Shown here: one piece after another, positions 36,326 to 49,864 of the stretch
How positions within the stretch are numbered: position 1 is the stretch's first letter
How the letters are laid out: every line of letters begins with the position of its first letter
Assembly (NCBI GenBank): GCA_030549775.1
Contig: CM060175.1
Span: 63,911,245 to 63,975,244 of the forward strand
Origin: Tamarix chinensis
Lineage: Eukaryota > Streptophyta > Magnoliopsida > Caryophyllales > Tamaricaceae
Length of the DNA: 64,000 bases
Direction: 5' to 3'
Notes under the pieces: model-generated
The model's database searches: none
What the model was told of the DNA's origin: nothing
Seen by the model: only the letters and a program-made list of their open reading frames with translations
Translations under genes and position numbers: made by a program

Positions 36326-39198
36326 TTTAGATTATTTAAAAATATATATCATTTATTATTAATTTTAACTTTTATTTTAATACAATAATGTTGAAAAATT
36401 AGTATAACAATATATGTGGTAATTATTTTATGTTAAAAATATAGTAATATAATTTTCTATTTATAGTAAAAAAAAACTAATTATAAATTTTCGATATAAA
36501 ATTTTAATATCTCAAATTAGCAATAATCCATTTAAAGAAATCTAAACAAAAAAGTTTCTTTTATTCTCAAAAGTGTTGCTGTTTGCACAAAGCCCACTGT
36601 GCACTTGTGCAGTGTGCACGATATAGGCACCGACAGTCTTGGTAATGAATCACCATATATTATCCAATCACATTATGATGATTCTGCAGTTTCTTATCCA
36701 CAAGCCGTGTGAAATAAACTCTCCATAAATCGCAATCCGCGTCCGAGATTCCTTGCCACGCTCGGCCTGTGTGGGAGATTTCTGCAAAATGTAAAGTTTT
36801 TAGGGATTTTCTATTACTAAAATCAGAAATAAAATTATCATATATTCTCGTAAATCAATTTTTGTATTTATTATTAAATATATTAATTATATTAGTTGAT
36901 GTAAACTATTAATATATGTATATTTTTAAAAATTAATCAAATAATTTCGGTATTAATTCTTATATAAAAAAAAATTTCAAAGTGTTTGGGAGACGAAAAA
37001 TAACATTTCGGTGCATTTTCGGTGGTTCGCTGCCTAGAAGAACTTACGGTATGTACCGATACATCTAGTACAATTAACGGAAAAAAAAAAAAAAAACCCC
37101 GATCCATACTTTTTTTCTGTAGAAATCCGGCCCCTGGCCCAAAGTGTTCTCGTTCCCTCAATGACCCGCATCCCTGTCGCCCCTATCCAGCATCGATTTC
37201 AATCAAAGTCGGATGTGCACACAATACATTTGTCTGCGACCATGGACAGCCTAGTTGTACGGCTAGGCCCAGCGTCCTCCAAAGTCGCAAGGACAACGGT
37301 CTCTTCTATTAGCTGGCCACCATGGAAATAAACCAGCCGAAAGGACTTCGAATAAGTTTAAAAGATTCACTTAGCTTTTGACAAACATAAGCTAATTATT
37401 TTGTAAGATTTTATAATAAATAAGTCCAGTTTAAAAGCTTTTATATTATACATAAGTTTAATTTTTTTATTTAATCTTAATTTATTTATTAAATAAGTCT
37501 GAAATTATTATTTATAAATAATCTTTTTAACTAAAGAAAACAGTTAAACTTTAAAATATGAGCCGGCTTCATTCGGCTACGATTTTAATTACGTGATTGC
37601 ATGGTATACATGGCTAGCTTTAATTGGCCCAAAAATACTTTAAAGCTTACTTTGTTTAATTAAAATAATCAAATGCATTGACATCATTATAAACTCGATT
37701 ATTTTAGTACAATTGAGGGAAAGGGGAGTCCCATGGAGGAGAAAGGGAAAGTTTAGATGATCGGAATAGGTTTCAAACCTATGACCTTTCACTTTACAAT
37801 GGGGTTTCCTTGATTGAGCCTCAACCCGAGTATAAACTCAAGTTGAGGCTAAAAGAAATGATAATTAGTTAATATCATTTATTGGTCATGGATTGTTTGC
37901 ATGTGAATGTTGATAAATTTGTTATGGGATTTTGTAAACTCCCAGTCATGACTAAACTAAAATGAATTTGTCTCCATAAAACATACTAGATTTGTCTTGG
38001 TGATCAATATAACATCAAGTGTATGCATGATCCATTGAGACCAAAATAGTAAAGATTTTGTTGTTATAGCCCGATATTATATCCTTTATCTATTCCCAGG
38101 TACTATTTTTTGCTATGGCTAGTTGTGCAATGTGCATGAGCATGGTTTGATTCAAGATATGAAATGTTTCATGCAGTGATCTTTAGAAGTCAATTTGTGC
38201 ATTTGGCTAATAATTCTTAAATTGAAACCAAACAAAATAATAAGTACCAACTTTTATTAGTCATGATTTTTGCAAATTGATGCTGTTAAAATTGTTATAG
38301 AATCACCTACCTACCTACCACAACCACTACAATTTAGGGCTTAGAAGACTATTTACTCAAAAGTTCAAATTAAAGCCAAAAAAGGAAACTAAAATATTTA
38401 TCGAAAAACAACACACCAATAAAATTTTATATAACTCTTGAATAAATAAAAGTAATAGTCATTCAAGAGCTAAATTTTACATTAATCTGCTAGCTATTTA
38501 TATATATAGTTTGATACATAGGTAGGTCAAAGTACAAAAGCCAAAAAAAAATTCGGGAAGAAGATTGAATATCTATACATGCATTAAATTCAAATAATAC
38601 TTAGTAAGGTGAACATATACTCAAATAAAATTATTTGTTACTTCACATAACCTCTTGTCCCTTAGACTTTCTAATTTTTCCTAACTCTAACTACTATATA
38701 ATTAGATTCATAATCCATTTTAAAAAAATTAATATGGAATTCTAGGTCATTCATATTAAATTTGAGCCTCCCTCAACTCTTTTACTCATTTGTGAAAAAA
38801 TTATATTTTTTTGCAATTTCTACGATCTTGGTGCTTTTGTTCTTTCAGAATTATTCTAAACTTACATACCATTCCAAATATTTTTCCAAAGCAAATTATT
38901 TCATTTTGATGTTTTTCACACTTTTCATTAATTATTTGATTGTTTGTGAAAAGATTTTATTTGTTTAATGAAATTCACAATGTACCCAATTTTCTCTTCT
39001 AAATTATTTCTTGTTTGTTTCGACCAGTCTAAATTTTTTTCATTGTTATAAAAATGTTCTAAGATTAGACATGCAATTTGGTCATTTTTTCATCCATCCA
39101 TTTGTTCCAAATCATGAACAATTTTGTCTATACGATTAGATGATTTTAATTATTTTAACCATTTTTAATCCGATGGGAATCAATCCAATTACAAAACC

Positions 39199-39234
<36 letters not shown>
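39199..39234. repeat. (TA)n(TG)n microsatellite
   Basis: About 7 TA copies followed by about 11 TG copies. Confidence 0.93.
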
Positions 39235-39235
<1 letters not shown>

Positions 39236-42023
39236 GTTTTGTAAAATTATTCATCACCAATCTATAGTAATTTTAACCCTCTGTTGTTCATTTTGTGCAT
39301 TTATGGAAAAATGCATTTTTATGGATTATTCGATTTTACTCTTTGCTCGTATGCCATCTATCGAGTTGTGAACCAATTATGATATTCAATATTTTTTTTA
39401 TTTGAGTTTCTAAAACTATTTCGTACCTTCCCACAAATTTTTATAAGCTTTGGAGTCCATTTACTATTTTTTTCTTCTGAAAAATACTTATTTTGAATCT
39501 TCCTTACAATTTAATTATTTAAACTAATTGTGACTAAACTTCTAACTATTTCATTTGATCCCAACCAACACCTAACTAGATTCTAATTAGATTTGTATTC
39601 TAGTTATGTTCATTCAACACCAAGCTTGTTTAAAAGCACACCAATTATAATATTTGTTATACAACTCTTTACATTTTATCATCATATGATTTTAATCAAG
39701 TGTGTAATAAATTAATCACCCTCTCTTCCATCATCTAATACACCATCCTAATAGTCCCTTTTCCCCCTTCAATCCCATTTCAACTCTACAAGTTTTCACT
39801 TTCCCCCAATTTTCAAACCCCCTATTGTTGTTGTGTGAAAATAATTGAGTTAACACAGTCTAACATCTCTAAACCCTTTGTTTTTTTATCCATTTTCCCT
39901 CATTTTTATTGCATTGGATTCCTTTCAATTTATAACCATGAACTTCTCCATTTTTTTAATATAAATCTCTCACCTTTCCTCCTCTTCCAACCCTTTACTT
40001 TCCCTTTCCATGTTATTTCATGTTGTTGTTGTTGCTAGGTTGATTTCTTTACTAATTCACACCATTTTTTTAGCCACTTCCTCTATGATTTCTCTTGGTA
40101 TTTTTTTGGCGTTTATTCGTTCATCTCCCACTCATTATCCACCCATTAATCCCTTAGATATGTGCTTTATTTCCACTTCTTTCCCTTTCTCCCTTCCTTG
40201 TTGATTAGCTTGAGTGTTGTTACTATAACTAATTTTTCCTCATGGGAGCTGTGCTTTTTTATGCATTTCATGGTATTCTACCCATACTTTCCTCTTGTTT
40301 TCATTTCCCTTTAATCCTTACTTATTTAACATGTACTTCCCTCCTAATTTGCTTTAGTTAACATTTTAACATTGTTATAAGTGTTTTAGGGTTAAGGTTT
40401 AGTGAAAGTGGAGTCATAATATTAATTTCCTAGGCAAGAATTTGGTCAAGTTGGAGTATATTTCTCAAAGATTTAATTAATTAGGTAATATGACATATTC
40501 TCTAGGAAAATTTTCTGTGATTTTCCTATATTAAGTAATGTGTTATGTTAACATGATTTAATTATGTTGAGTTTAAGAATGAGAAAATGTTTTGCATGGT
40601 TTTAGTATGTTTTATTCCTGCTAAAACTGAGATGAATTTGTTGTTGATACTTGATGAATATGAAATATATCAGTGACTAATTTACAACAAACCAGTATTA
40701 TAATTTGATACGCAATTTTTAGTAGGCGTTTTACATATAATTTGATACGCAATAAGATGGGGTTTGAAGTTGTATGGAATTAGTTATAAACTTTAGAAGT
40801 TTTAAGGGGATTTATGTAAATAAGGGTATTTTTAGTCCTTAAACACAAATTTTGGAATTTAAAATGAGTATTATAATAATATGAGTTTAATATATTAGTT
40901 AAATTAATTGATGTATTTATGATTAGCATAAGTTAATGTTTCATGATAAAATGACATAAAATGGGTATGGAGAAACTTAAGGTTAAAGCCATTATTTTTA
41001 TGTACATAGTTTTCAGTTTAATCTCTATTTTTGGGTTAATAATGGTTATTATGAAATGAATAAGTGTTGTATTGAATTTGGTAAATAAATGGATTTAATT
41101 CGTGCTTAAATGGATTGAGTAAATATTTAGGATTAATAAGGAAAATTTTGGTCTTTTTATCTTGAATATAATTTTCTTAAGTTATATTTGGTTTTAGGAT
41201 AACCTTGAAGGCCTTATTAGGTGAAAGCCTATAATTAATTGACTTATTTTGTTTATTTATGTTTCCTTTGCCTTTTCTCGTTCTATTGTATTCTAATTTG
41301 CAAGAATAGTATTGTCAAGGACTTTAGCTTTTGGATGTGTTAGTACGGTTACCTTCTTTAATGATTGTTATAGGGCATACTTCACTAGAATAGAGAAATG
41401 ATAGTTTAAAAATATCGTAAAAAATACCAAGAAAATGTATTTAAACCGAAAAAAGTAATACTAAAAAATAGATTATTAGGAAAATTATATCCTTTTCTTT
41501 CTCCTTTTTACATCAATGGGTCTTCCGAGATGTATGGTATGATTGGTCTCGGGAAGTTGCAATAGTCTGGTGGGGATAGATTTTCTTAGGTTGGAAAAAA
41601 TGAGATTGAGTAATGGTGACCATATTTTCTCAAGAATTTTATGGGATAACTCTTTTATTATGTCTATTGAATTTTGCATATGTTTTTCAAGGTATTCAAA
41701 TTATATTATGTTTTTTTGTAAAAGAACATTAAAAGTTAATAGTTTTATGTAGCTAGAGTGGTTCCCTACTAAGTTGTAGCTCATTTTTTTGTATTTTTAA
41801 TTTTCCACATGGCATGCATGGGGAAAGGGTCAACATAGACATATTTAGTGGGGTTTCAATCACTACCGAGGTTTTTTTTTACTTCTTTTTTTAAAGTTCA
41901 TGCAATCTATATATTTCTTGCCTTGTGTTCCTTTGATGACATGGCATAACACCCCGATGTTTTGCTTTTTATTTTATTAATCTCTCAAATTTATCCATTT
42001 GAAATTTTACGAGGTGTTATAGT

Positions 42024-42037
42024 TGGTATTAAAGCCA
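42024..42037 (+). promoter_or_regulatory. Primer-binding site of the gypsy element (initiator tRNA-Met type)
   Basis: TGGTATTAAAGCCA just after the LTR end matches the common plant PBS complementary to the initiator Met tRNA at 11 of 13 positions; the differences are T for C and A for G. Confidence 0.85.
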
Positions 42038-42193
42038 TAATTTTTTTTTTGTTTTAAAGAAAATCATTTTATTTAAAAATAATTCCCAACAATTAATTAT
42101 TTTTTTAAAATTATTCTTAGGAAGGTATGGGAAAAGTGCATATGTTATTAGAGTTAGAGTATTACCTTTAATGTTTATTTTAAATTTTCCCTA

Positions 42194-45100
42194 TGGCGCC
42201 AACATACGATGTTCAAGCATCTTACCCATTTCAAATGGACCCATATGGTTACATCGATGATTGTATTAGTTTATGAGGGGGTACCTAAAATTTTATGCTT
42301 ATGAATGTAGTCCTCCTATTCTTGATCAACTAGCTTATCAAGCCTAGTTGCTATTAGATAGTATGCCTAAGACCTAGATATGAAATATAGTGAGGTGATA
42401 TTTTGAGGATATGGTAGATGCATGCGTCTACCCCTTAGAGCATAATAAGACTATAGAATGGAACTGGAATATTCCTTAAGATTTCAACTTTAAGGCAATA
42501 GCTACCCAACTCATTAATCTAGCAAAAATGGAGCGAAGACCTAAAGTAAAGAAAGAAGAGGGGACACCAACCATCCCAACCTTCTAGAGCACCAAACCTT
42601 GATAGTTAAGGGAAGCAAAAAAGAGAGTAAGGTAATAGGATGATTGGTGGTTAATAGTAGCTAATTTTATGAGTAATAGTAGTTTAAGTAGGAACCCTAT
42701 GATTTGTGACATGAGATCTATTCTTTTATAAATATAATATTTATTTGGTTTGAGTTTCATTTAACTTAGTATTGAGCTATTTAAAATTTTTATGGTATAT
42801 ATATTGAATTCGATTAATGAATCACCCTATTAGAATGATTATCACTAGGAAAATAGGTGGAATGGATGGAGGGGATAATAATGAGCACAATCCACTTTTA
42901 GTGATACCTTTCTAAATTTGTACCACTATTGTGGGGAGTAACTAGGGAGACATCACTCAAAGTCTTTCCATGATTACAGAAAATAATAAGAAGATTATGA
43001 AGGAGAGTCAAATCTAGGAAAGAGCTCCATGATGATGTCTTTAGCAAGATGTACAAGAGGATTATAGACCTTAGGTCCGACTCCCATGATGGTGTGGGTG
43101 ACCTGACTTAGTTTGAAGATTAGATTGTAAGCCTAGATAATATTTTTGAGATGAATGATTATCTAGATAGCATGAAGGTGAGATTTGCAACATACTATGC
43201 TGGTATAATTATGGTTGAAGGTGGTCAAGGTTCTAAAGGATGAGCCCAAATTTAATTGAGATATGTTGCAAAGTATGACGAGGAAGAAGTTTTATTTGGA
43301 TAACATTTGTCGGTAGAAGGAGAAGAATTTTTTGGATCTCTAATAGGGTGTTATGATGGTATAAGAGTATTCTGCTAAATTCCATGAGCAAGGTCGATTT
43401 TCCCTAAATCATATGGAGATAGAGAAACAAAAGAAGGAGAGATTTGAGGATGGTTTGAACTTTGGCATATGGGTTAAAGGTTGTGGTAGCTAATTCCACT
43501 TTTTAGGAACTCTATGATCAGGCCACCATGATAGAAAGGGTGTCGAACATGTAGAAGGATATTCAAGGAAAAAATAGGCATTTTGAATCTTATGAACCTC
43601 CTCATGACAAGAACATCCAAGAAGACAAACATTAAGGGCCAACAACAATAACATTATCATGGGGAAATACGAAGGTGGAAACCCCAAGATCATGCATGGT
43701 GTTGAAGTTGTGGTAAGGGTCATGACACAACTCAATGTAAGTTGGACAAGAGAGTATGCTATAATTACAACAAGAGAAGACATATTAAGAGAGGATATTG
43801 GGAGAACAAGTTTGGAGATACTTATTCAAGGAGAATGTAGAGTGGAGGATATCACCAATAGATCAAAAGATCAACCAAAGTGGGAGTTATATTGGTTCTA
43901 GAGGATCAATAACCACCAATGGATGTGTTTATGGCATAGGAAAAGATGAGGAAGAAGAAGATGGAAAAGTTGGTTTTGGTAATTTCACCATTATACCTTT
44001 ACCTACTTATGCATTATTTTATTCTAATACAACTCATTCTTCTGTGTCCCAAAAAATTTTAGATGGATTGAAACTATACACCTCTATGGGTGGAATTGAT
44101 ACGATGATAACCCTCCGATCATGGGAGTTTGTATCATGTAGATTGTCCTGTAGCTATAAAAAGGGTAAAATTCATGGCAAACCTTATATTCCTTTACCTC
44201 ATAGACTTTGATTTCATACTTAGGATAGATTGGCTGACTAAGTATAAGGCTACATTGGATTATGCAAAATGGAAAATTTCCTTAAGGATCCACAAAAGAA
44301 GAGGGTTGTTCACTAAGGAACTGAGGTCAAATCGGGAGTTCTTATAAAAGGAATTTTAGGGGTTGCTATGCCATACAGTGGATACTAAGGCATCTAACAT
44401 AGAGTTGCAAAGGATATCTGTGGTGAGGGAATTTTTAGATATATTCATAAGGAGATACCAGGAATTCCACCTAAGAGATATTTAGACTTATCTATAGAGT
44501 TGCTACTAGGATTTGCACCGATCTCCTAAGGAGTTGTATGGCACTAGCAGAGTTAAAGGAGTTGAAGGCATAATTGGAGGAATATTTGGCCAAAGGATAT
44601 ATTTAACTAAGCATCTCATCATGGGGTGCCCTAGTGTTGCTCATAAATAAGAAAGACAAAACCATACAACTTTCTATTAACTATTAGGAGTTGAACAAGA
44701 TTACTATCAAGAATCAATATTTGTTACCAAGGATCTATGATCTCGTCAATAAATTGAGGGAAGTTATGATTTTATCAAAGGTTGATTTGAGGTCTGTACA
44801 CCATCAATTGAGGATAAGGAAGGAGGATGTACCCAAGAATGCCTTTCATACTTGATATGGCCACTATGAGTTCGTAGTTATGCCATTTGGGCTTATGAAT
44901 GCCCCAACTGTGCTCATAGATTTAATGAATCAAATTTTGAAGCCCTACTTGGATAAGTTTTTGTTTTTGTTCATTTATGAGATTTTGGTCTAATTACAGA
45001 TAGAAGAGGATCATACAAAGCATTTGAGGAGGGTTTTGACATTGCTTTGAGAGAATAAACTCTATACTAAACTCTCATAGCATGAGTTTTGGCTATAGAA

Positions 45101-47008
45101 AGTGGAATTTTTAGGGCATGTGGTCTCTAATGAAGGATTATCAGTAAACCTATAGAAGGTTAATGTAGTTGTTGAATGGTCATAACAGACTGGCCCGACC
45201 AAGGTAAGCAACTTTTCGGACTATCTAGTTACTATTGAAGATTTATAAAGCACTTGCCGAATATGACTACTCCATTAAAAAACTTGATGAGGAAAATCAC
45301 TAGATTTTAATGGCCAAAGTCTTGTGATGATGCATTTCAATAGTGAAAGAGAAGGTTGACTTCTTCCTCTATGTTAGCAATATCATCTAAAATGGAGGGC
45401 TTTGCAGTATATAATGATGCTTTAAATTATGGATTGGGGGTGTGCCCTTATGCAACATGGTAAAATAATTGCTTATACCTCATGCTAATTGAAAGACTAT
45501 GAGAAGAATTGTACAACACATGATTTAGAGCTTGTAGTAATAGTATTTAACCTTAAGATTTGGCGACATTATTTATATGGAGTTCCATGTCAGGTGTTCA
45601 CTGATCATAAGAGCCTTAAATACCTCTTTACCCAAAAGGAGGCCAATACAAGACAAAGGAGGTAGCTGGAGCTAGTTGAGGACTATGATTTAGACATTTA
45701 GTACCACTTAGGAAAGGATGATGTGGTTGTAAATGCCCTAAGTCTAAAGCCTCAACATGGAGTAACAATAACAAGGGCTAGAATGGGTAGGCTGAGCATG
45801 ATGGAAGTGAAGCCCAACTTAGTTGCATAGATCATTTGAGCTTATCGAAAGGATAAGAACTTAGAGAATCTTTTAGAAATGGCCTTGGAGGGAAAGATAA
45901 CTTGCTTCAGAGTGCATGGTGACTTGGGATTGTGGGATGGTTATATGTTCCTGTAAAAGAGGAAATCAAGAGGAAGATCATGGATGAAGCTCACAAATCA
46001 CCTTATTTAGTGCGTATGGTTAAAAAAAAGATTTATAAGGATTTATGAAATTTTTTTTGGTGGGATAAGATGAAGAGGGAAGTTTATTTTTATGTGTCCC
46101 ATTGTTTGGCTTGTTAGAAGGTGAAGAATATGCACCAAAGGCCCACCAAGTTGACTCAACCCTTAAAATGTGCCAAAATGGAAGTAGGATTCTAGTTCCA
46201 TGGATTTTGTAATATGGATGCCTCTAACAAGGCAAGGAATGAATGTTATATTGGTAGTGGTAGGTCATTTGACCAAGTCAGCTCATTTTATCGCTAAGAA
46301 GAACACTAAGAGCTCAAAATTTAGGGTGAAACCTATTTTAAAGAGAATGTGAGGTTACATGGGGTACTTAGTTCATTTGTGTCAAACAGGAACCCAAGGT
46401 TTCAGGCTAGGTTTTGGTCAGCTTTGTAAGTAACTTTTGGTACCAAGCTTAATTTGAGTACAACTTTTCATCCAAATACAGATGGGAAGATAAAGGGAAC
46501 AATGTAGATATTGGAGGACGTGTTGAGGGCATGTGCATTGGACTTCCATAGGACTTGGGATAAGCAATACCCTTAGTTGATTTTTCTTATAATAACAACT
46601 ATCAATATAGCATAAGCATGGCTTTGTATGAAGATTTATATGGGAGGAAATGTTGAATCTTATTAACATGGTGTGAGGTGGGAAAGAGACTACTTACTGG
46701 GTCAGAGCATATCTAGCAGGTGATAAATAACATTCATATTATCTAGGCAAGAATAAAGGCAACTCAGAGTCATCAGGAAAGCTCTATTGATAAGAAGATG
46801 AGGCATAGGGAGTACTCGATGGGTGATCATGTGTTTCTTAATGTGTCTTCAGTGAAGGGAGTGAAATTGTTCAATCTAATGGGAAAGCCAAGCCCTAAAT
46901 TCATTAGGCCCTATGAGATATTATAGAAAGTGAGAGAAGTAGCCTCTAGGGTGGCCCTACTAGTGGATATGGAGAGGGTGCGTAATGTTTTTCACATGTC
47001 CATGCTAT
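42194..47008 (+). pseudogene. Gypsy gag-pol, heavily mutated
   Basis: Gag begins at ATG 42194 (MAPTYDVQ). A CCHC zinc knuckle lies at 43700-43738, with all four metal ligands present but a stop in place of the residue after the first Cys. The protease motif near 44012-44047 (LFYSNTTHSSVS) has lost its active-site Asp. The reverse transcriptase spans about 44560-45000 ([23 protein letters not shown]), and its catalytic Asp pair position reads YE (FIYEILV). RNase H ([10 protein letters not shown]) is at 45400-45740. Integrase with the HxxC finger end HCLAC is near 46090, and the second catalytic Asp position reads Asn (SNRNPRF). The C-terminal phrase NVFHMSML ends near 47008. Many stops occur in every domain. 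No chromodomain was recognised. The order PR-RT-RH-INT defines Ty3-gypsy. Confidence 0.92.
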
Positions 47009-47775
47009 GATCTTGGTACTTTCCTTATCATGTTATAAATGGTATAGAAATGGTTATTGTAGAAGGCCTTAATTAAAATTTATTATTTTCCCATTCATGG
47101 GACACTCTTAGTATAACTGAATTAATAAAATAATCATAATATATTTAAGTTTGATGTGATGAACATGTGGAATATGGTATAATATGAATTATAGTATGAA
47201 TGTGGCACTTAATTATGCCATGTACTATTTAACGTGTTATGTCATGATACTTTTTGTTACCTTATATGTACTTCATGTGATATTTGTATGATTAGTATTG
47301 TGCAGTGGTTTACTAAGTATCTTTGTATTAGTAGGTTTCGTTTTATGGTCCTCTACCTATTCAATGGAAAATTTCTACTTTACAAGAGTACTTTAAAGGT
47401 ACAACTTGATGACTTTTAATAGGAGTTAAGTTAGGACTATTTGATGTCCAATTTGACATCTTTTGATCTGGATATCCTTTGGACTTTTATGTCCTCTTTC
47501 GTATTTATTTATCTTCTCAATTGTAACTCTTTTTTTCTAATCTTTTGTTATCGAAATATTTTAATATTGTAATGAAATCTTTATCTACTTCTTATCAATT
47601 GTTATTCTTAATTTAAGCAGATAAACGTTTTAATATTAATACTTAGTGTAAGAAAGGTAGAAGAACCATACTTTTACTAAATGTGGTGATAACACTCTAC
47701 ATTTTTAATGGTTTTTCTTTTATAATCAACTATTTTTAAAGAAACTTTTAAGTGCTAAAAAATGGAGGTGTCATA

Positions 47776-48049
47776 ACTAGATAAGGTTTTTTATAGCAAG
47801 CCACATAAAAATAGTTACAAAAAATAAACTGTAAGTTTAAAATTTATAAGCTACTTGAAATATTTTTTACAAAATCATTTTAAAAACTAGTAAAAAACTA
47901 CTAAATAAATTTATATTTTGTTTCATTAAAAAATTTTCACTTTTTGAATAATTTAATAAGTTATAAGTTAGCTTATCGGCTAATTTTTATCGTTTCAAAT
48001 ACACACTTAGTTTTAAACTATACCTTTCACTCACAACATTTTAAATTTA
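47776..48049. other. Short spacer, no feature seen
   Basis: AT-rich DNA between the gypsy 3' LTR and the Stowaway-like MITE. Confidence 0.4.
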
Positions 48050-48051
48050 TA

Positions 48052-48285
48052 CTCCCTCTAATTCAAAATATGTGATGTCTTATATTTTAATAACAAATTT
48101 TTATTATTAATACTTAGCAATATATATATATTGATACAAATTATTAAGAAAATAATGTTATAAAAATATTTTTTGAATGTGATTATAATGATTATATTTT
48201 ATACCAAATACCTTATACTTTTAAACAATGTAATGACAAATTTTTTTTTTTTTTAAATCTTGGTGATTTATATTATAAATTGGAG
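48052..48285. mobile_element. Stowaway-like MITE (degenerate)
   Basis: The left end CTCCCTCTAATTCAAAATATG follows TA, and the right end ...AATTGGAG precedes TA, as expected for Tc1/mariner-derived Stowaway MITEs with TA duplication. The right TIR has lost part of its GGAGGGAG motif. A long T-run lies at 48241-48254. Confidence 0.55.
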
Positions 48286-48429
48286 TACTATTTTTAGTAA
48301 ATGTACTTGCCAATTAAGAGATAATAGTGAGACATAATAGTCAACAACAATAATACGAGTAAGATTGTACTTACAACTAGCTAAGGTTGTTCATGCATCA
48401 TACACTACTACGGAAACAGGAAATAATAA

Positions 48430-48685
48430 TGGGACATTAATAACGTTGGTTCGAAAACTGTCGTCAAATGCGTGAAAATTAATGCACGGAAGTTTTAATA
48501 ACAGTTTTATGTAATAACCGTTATTACAAGTGCAAGGTGAAATTTTGCACAGGAATTTTAATAACGGTTGAAGTAAAACCGTTATTAAAACATGATTTAA
48601 TAACGGTTCAAACAAGAATCGTTGTCAAAATTGGCAAGGTTTTAATAACGGTTCCTGTAAGAACCGTTATTAAAAGTTCCTTTTA
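48430..48685. repeat. Left subterminal hairpin repeats of the CACTA element
   Basis: Four inverted pairs of TTTTAATAACGGTT with AACCGTTATTAAAA separated by a few bases (for example 48552-48589 and 48638-48675). CACTA subterminal repeats are binding sites for the element's own proteins. Confidence 0.88.
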
Positions 48686-48948
48686 TTTCGTTCTCTTCTG
48701 TTTCGTGCCAAAAATTTTAGACTCTGCCGCTTCCCTCTCGTACTCTCTTTCTCTTGCGAACCCTTGCACCACCGCTCCGGCTCTTCTGAATTAAGGGAAA
48801 CCGTCGCACCGCCATCTCTCCACCACCCCTCTGCCATTCTTGCGAACGTAGCCAGCATTTGTACCTTCGTCGTTGTCATTCTCAACTTGTACACCGTCGC
48901 TCCCTTTACGTATGTGTTTTTCTTCCTTCATTACTTAATTTGTCTCTA

Positions 48949-48952
<4 letters not shown>

Positions 48953-49011
<59 letters not shown>
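48953..49011. repeat. (TA)n microsatellite
   Basis: About 29 uninterrupted copies. Confidence 0.95.
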
Positions 49012-49014
<3 letters not shown>

Positions 49015-49453
49015 TGCATGTTGCACCGAAGAGGTTGTGTTTGATGTGTTGTTCGAAAATCTGTTGTTTGATGTGTTGGTGAAAAATTTTGATGTGGCCT
49101 TTTTTTATTGTAGTGGCCGACCGAGAGCTTAATTTATATATATATACATATATATGTGTTTGTGTGCTATTTTATAAAAATATGTATTATTATTTTAAGA
49201 GAATCCACAAGACTAAAATATATATTATTATCATAAGATATGTACGTTCTAAGTATAAAATTAAGGTGTATATATTTTTTTAGCACTCACATTATTATGC
49301 AGATCATGTGTATTTATATGCTTTTTATAATATATATTTTGTAAGACATGTATTTATATTCCGTAAAATGTGTGTTTATATGTGTTCTATTCTATGTATA
49401 TATATTTATAATATATTTATATATAAGATGTGTATATATAATCTTAAATAATT

Positions 49454-49672
49454 GTGGTTAGGGTTAGGTTTGGGGTTAGGGTGAGGGTTAGTGTTAGGGT
49501 TAGGGTTAGGGTTAGCTATAGGTTTAGGATCATTATCTTATGAGGTTTAGTGTTATTTTTTATTATAATTTATTAGGATTAATTATTGTTAGGGTTAGGG
49601 TTAGGGGGAGGGGGAGGGGGAGGGTTAGGGTTAGGGTTAGGGTTATGGTTAGGGTTAGGGTTTATCGTTTAT
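49454..49672 (+). repeat. Telomere-like TTAGGG repeats inside the CACTA element
   Basis: Two G-rich blocks (49454-49525 and 49588-49672) contain about 13 exact TTAGGG hexamers plus variants (TTAGTG, TTATGG, TGAGGG) and a GGGGGAGGGGGAGGG stretch. Most copies are six-base, not the seven-base TTTAGGG usual in plants. Confidence 0.85.
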
Positions 49673-49800
49673 TATACTAAATATAAACTAGGGATATAGG
49701 GAAAAATCCTAAGGATAAGGGTATTGTGCATGGGGAAAAGTTGAGGAGGTTGGTTGGGCATCGGTGTTGTGATAAAAATTAAATAGAGATGAATAATTGT

Positions 49801-49801
49801 G

Positions 49802-49863
<62 letters not shown>
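49801..49863. repeat. (ATA)n microsatellite
   Basis: About 20 uninterrupted trinucleotide copies. Confidence 0.95.

Positions 49864-49864
<1 letters not shown>

Larger units (their letters stand above)
35593..39249. other. Intergenic DNA between solo LTR and decayed gypsy element
   Basis: AT-rich. It contains a degenerate short-period repeat at about 35985-36325 and a less AT-rich patch at 36570-37330 with a GTGCAC-rich inverted stretch near 36590-36620 and a poly(A) run at 37081-37095. No protein or RNA family is recognised. A (TA)n(TG)n tract lies at 39199-39234. Confidence 0.45.
39250..47775 (+). mobile_element. Decayed Ty3-gypsy (Tekay/Del-like) retrotransposon
   Basis: The 5' LTR ends at 42021 (GAGGTGTTATA), followed after 2 bp by a primer-binding site at 42024-42037. 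Gag-pol remains occupy 42194-47008, and the 3' LTR ends at 47775 (GGAGGTGTCATA). The 5' LTR start is not resolved; the pyrimidine-rich stretch 39700-40320 corresponds to one near the start of the solo LTR, so a start around 39250-39450 is likely and 39250 is an estimate. The 3' LTR seems much shorter (about 0.7 kb), so one or both LTRs are rearranged. No flanking duplication was confirmed. Confidence 0.75.

Noticed and set aside
36937..37312. Less AT-rich patch with ORFs on both strands, considered as a gene or organelle-derived fragment
   Set aside because: No protein, rRNA, tRNA or organellar gene recognised; a poly(A) run and short frames argue against coding.
41946..42021. A 76-bp miniature LTR starting at AACACCCCG
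   Set aside because: Similar inner copies precede all other LTR ends in the window, so this is better read as the internal arm of a terminal inverted repeat than as an LTR start.
43490..43783. 97-codon minus-strand ORF
   Set aside because: Antisense to the gag zinc-knuckle region of the decayed gypsy element.
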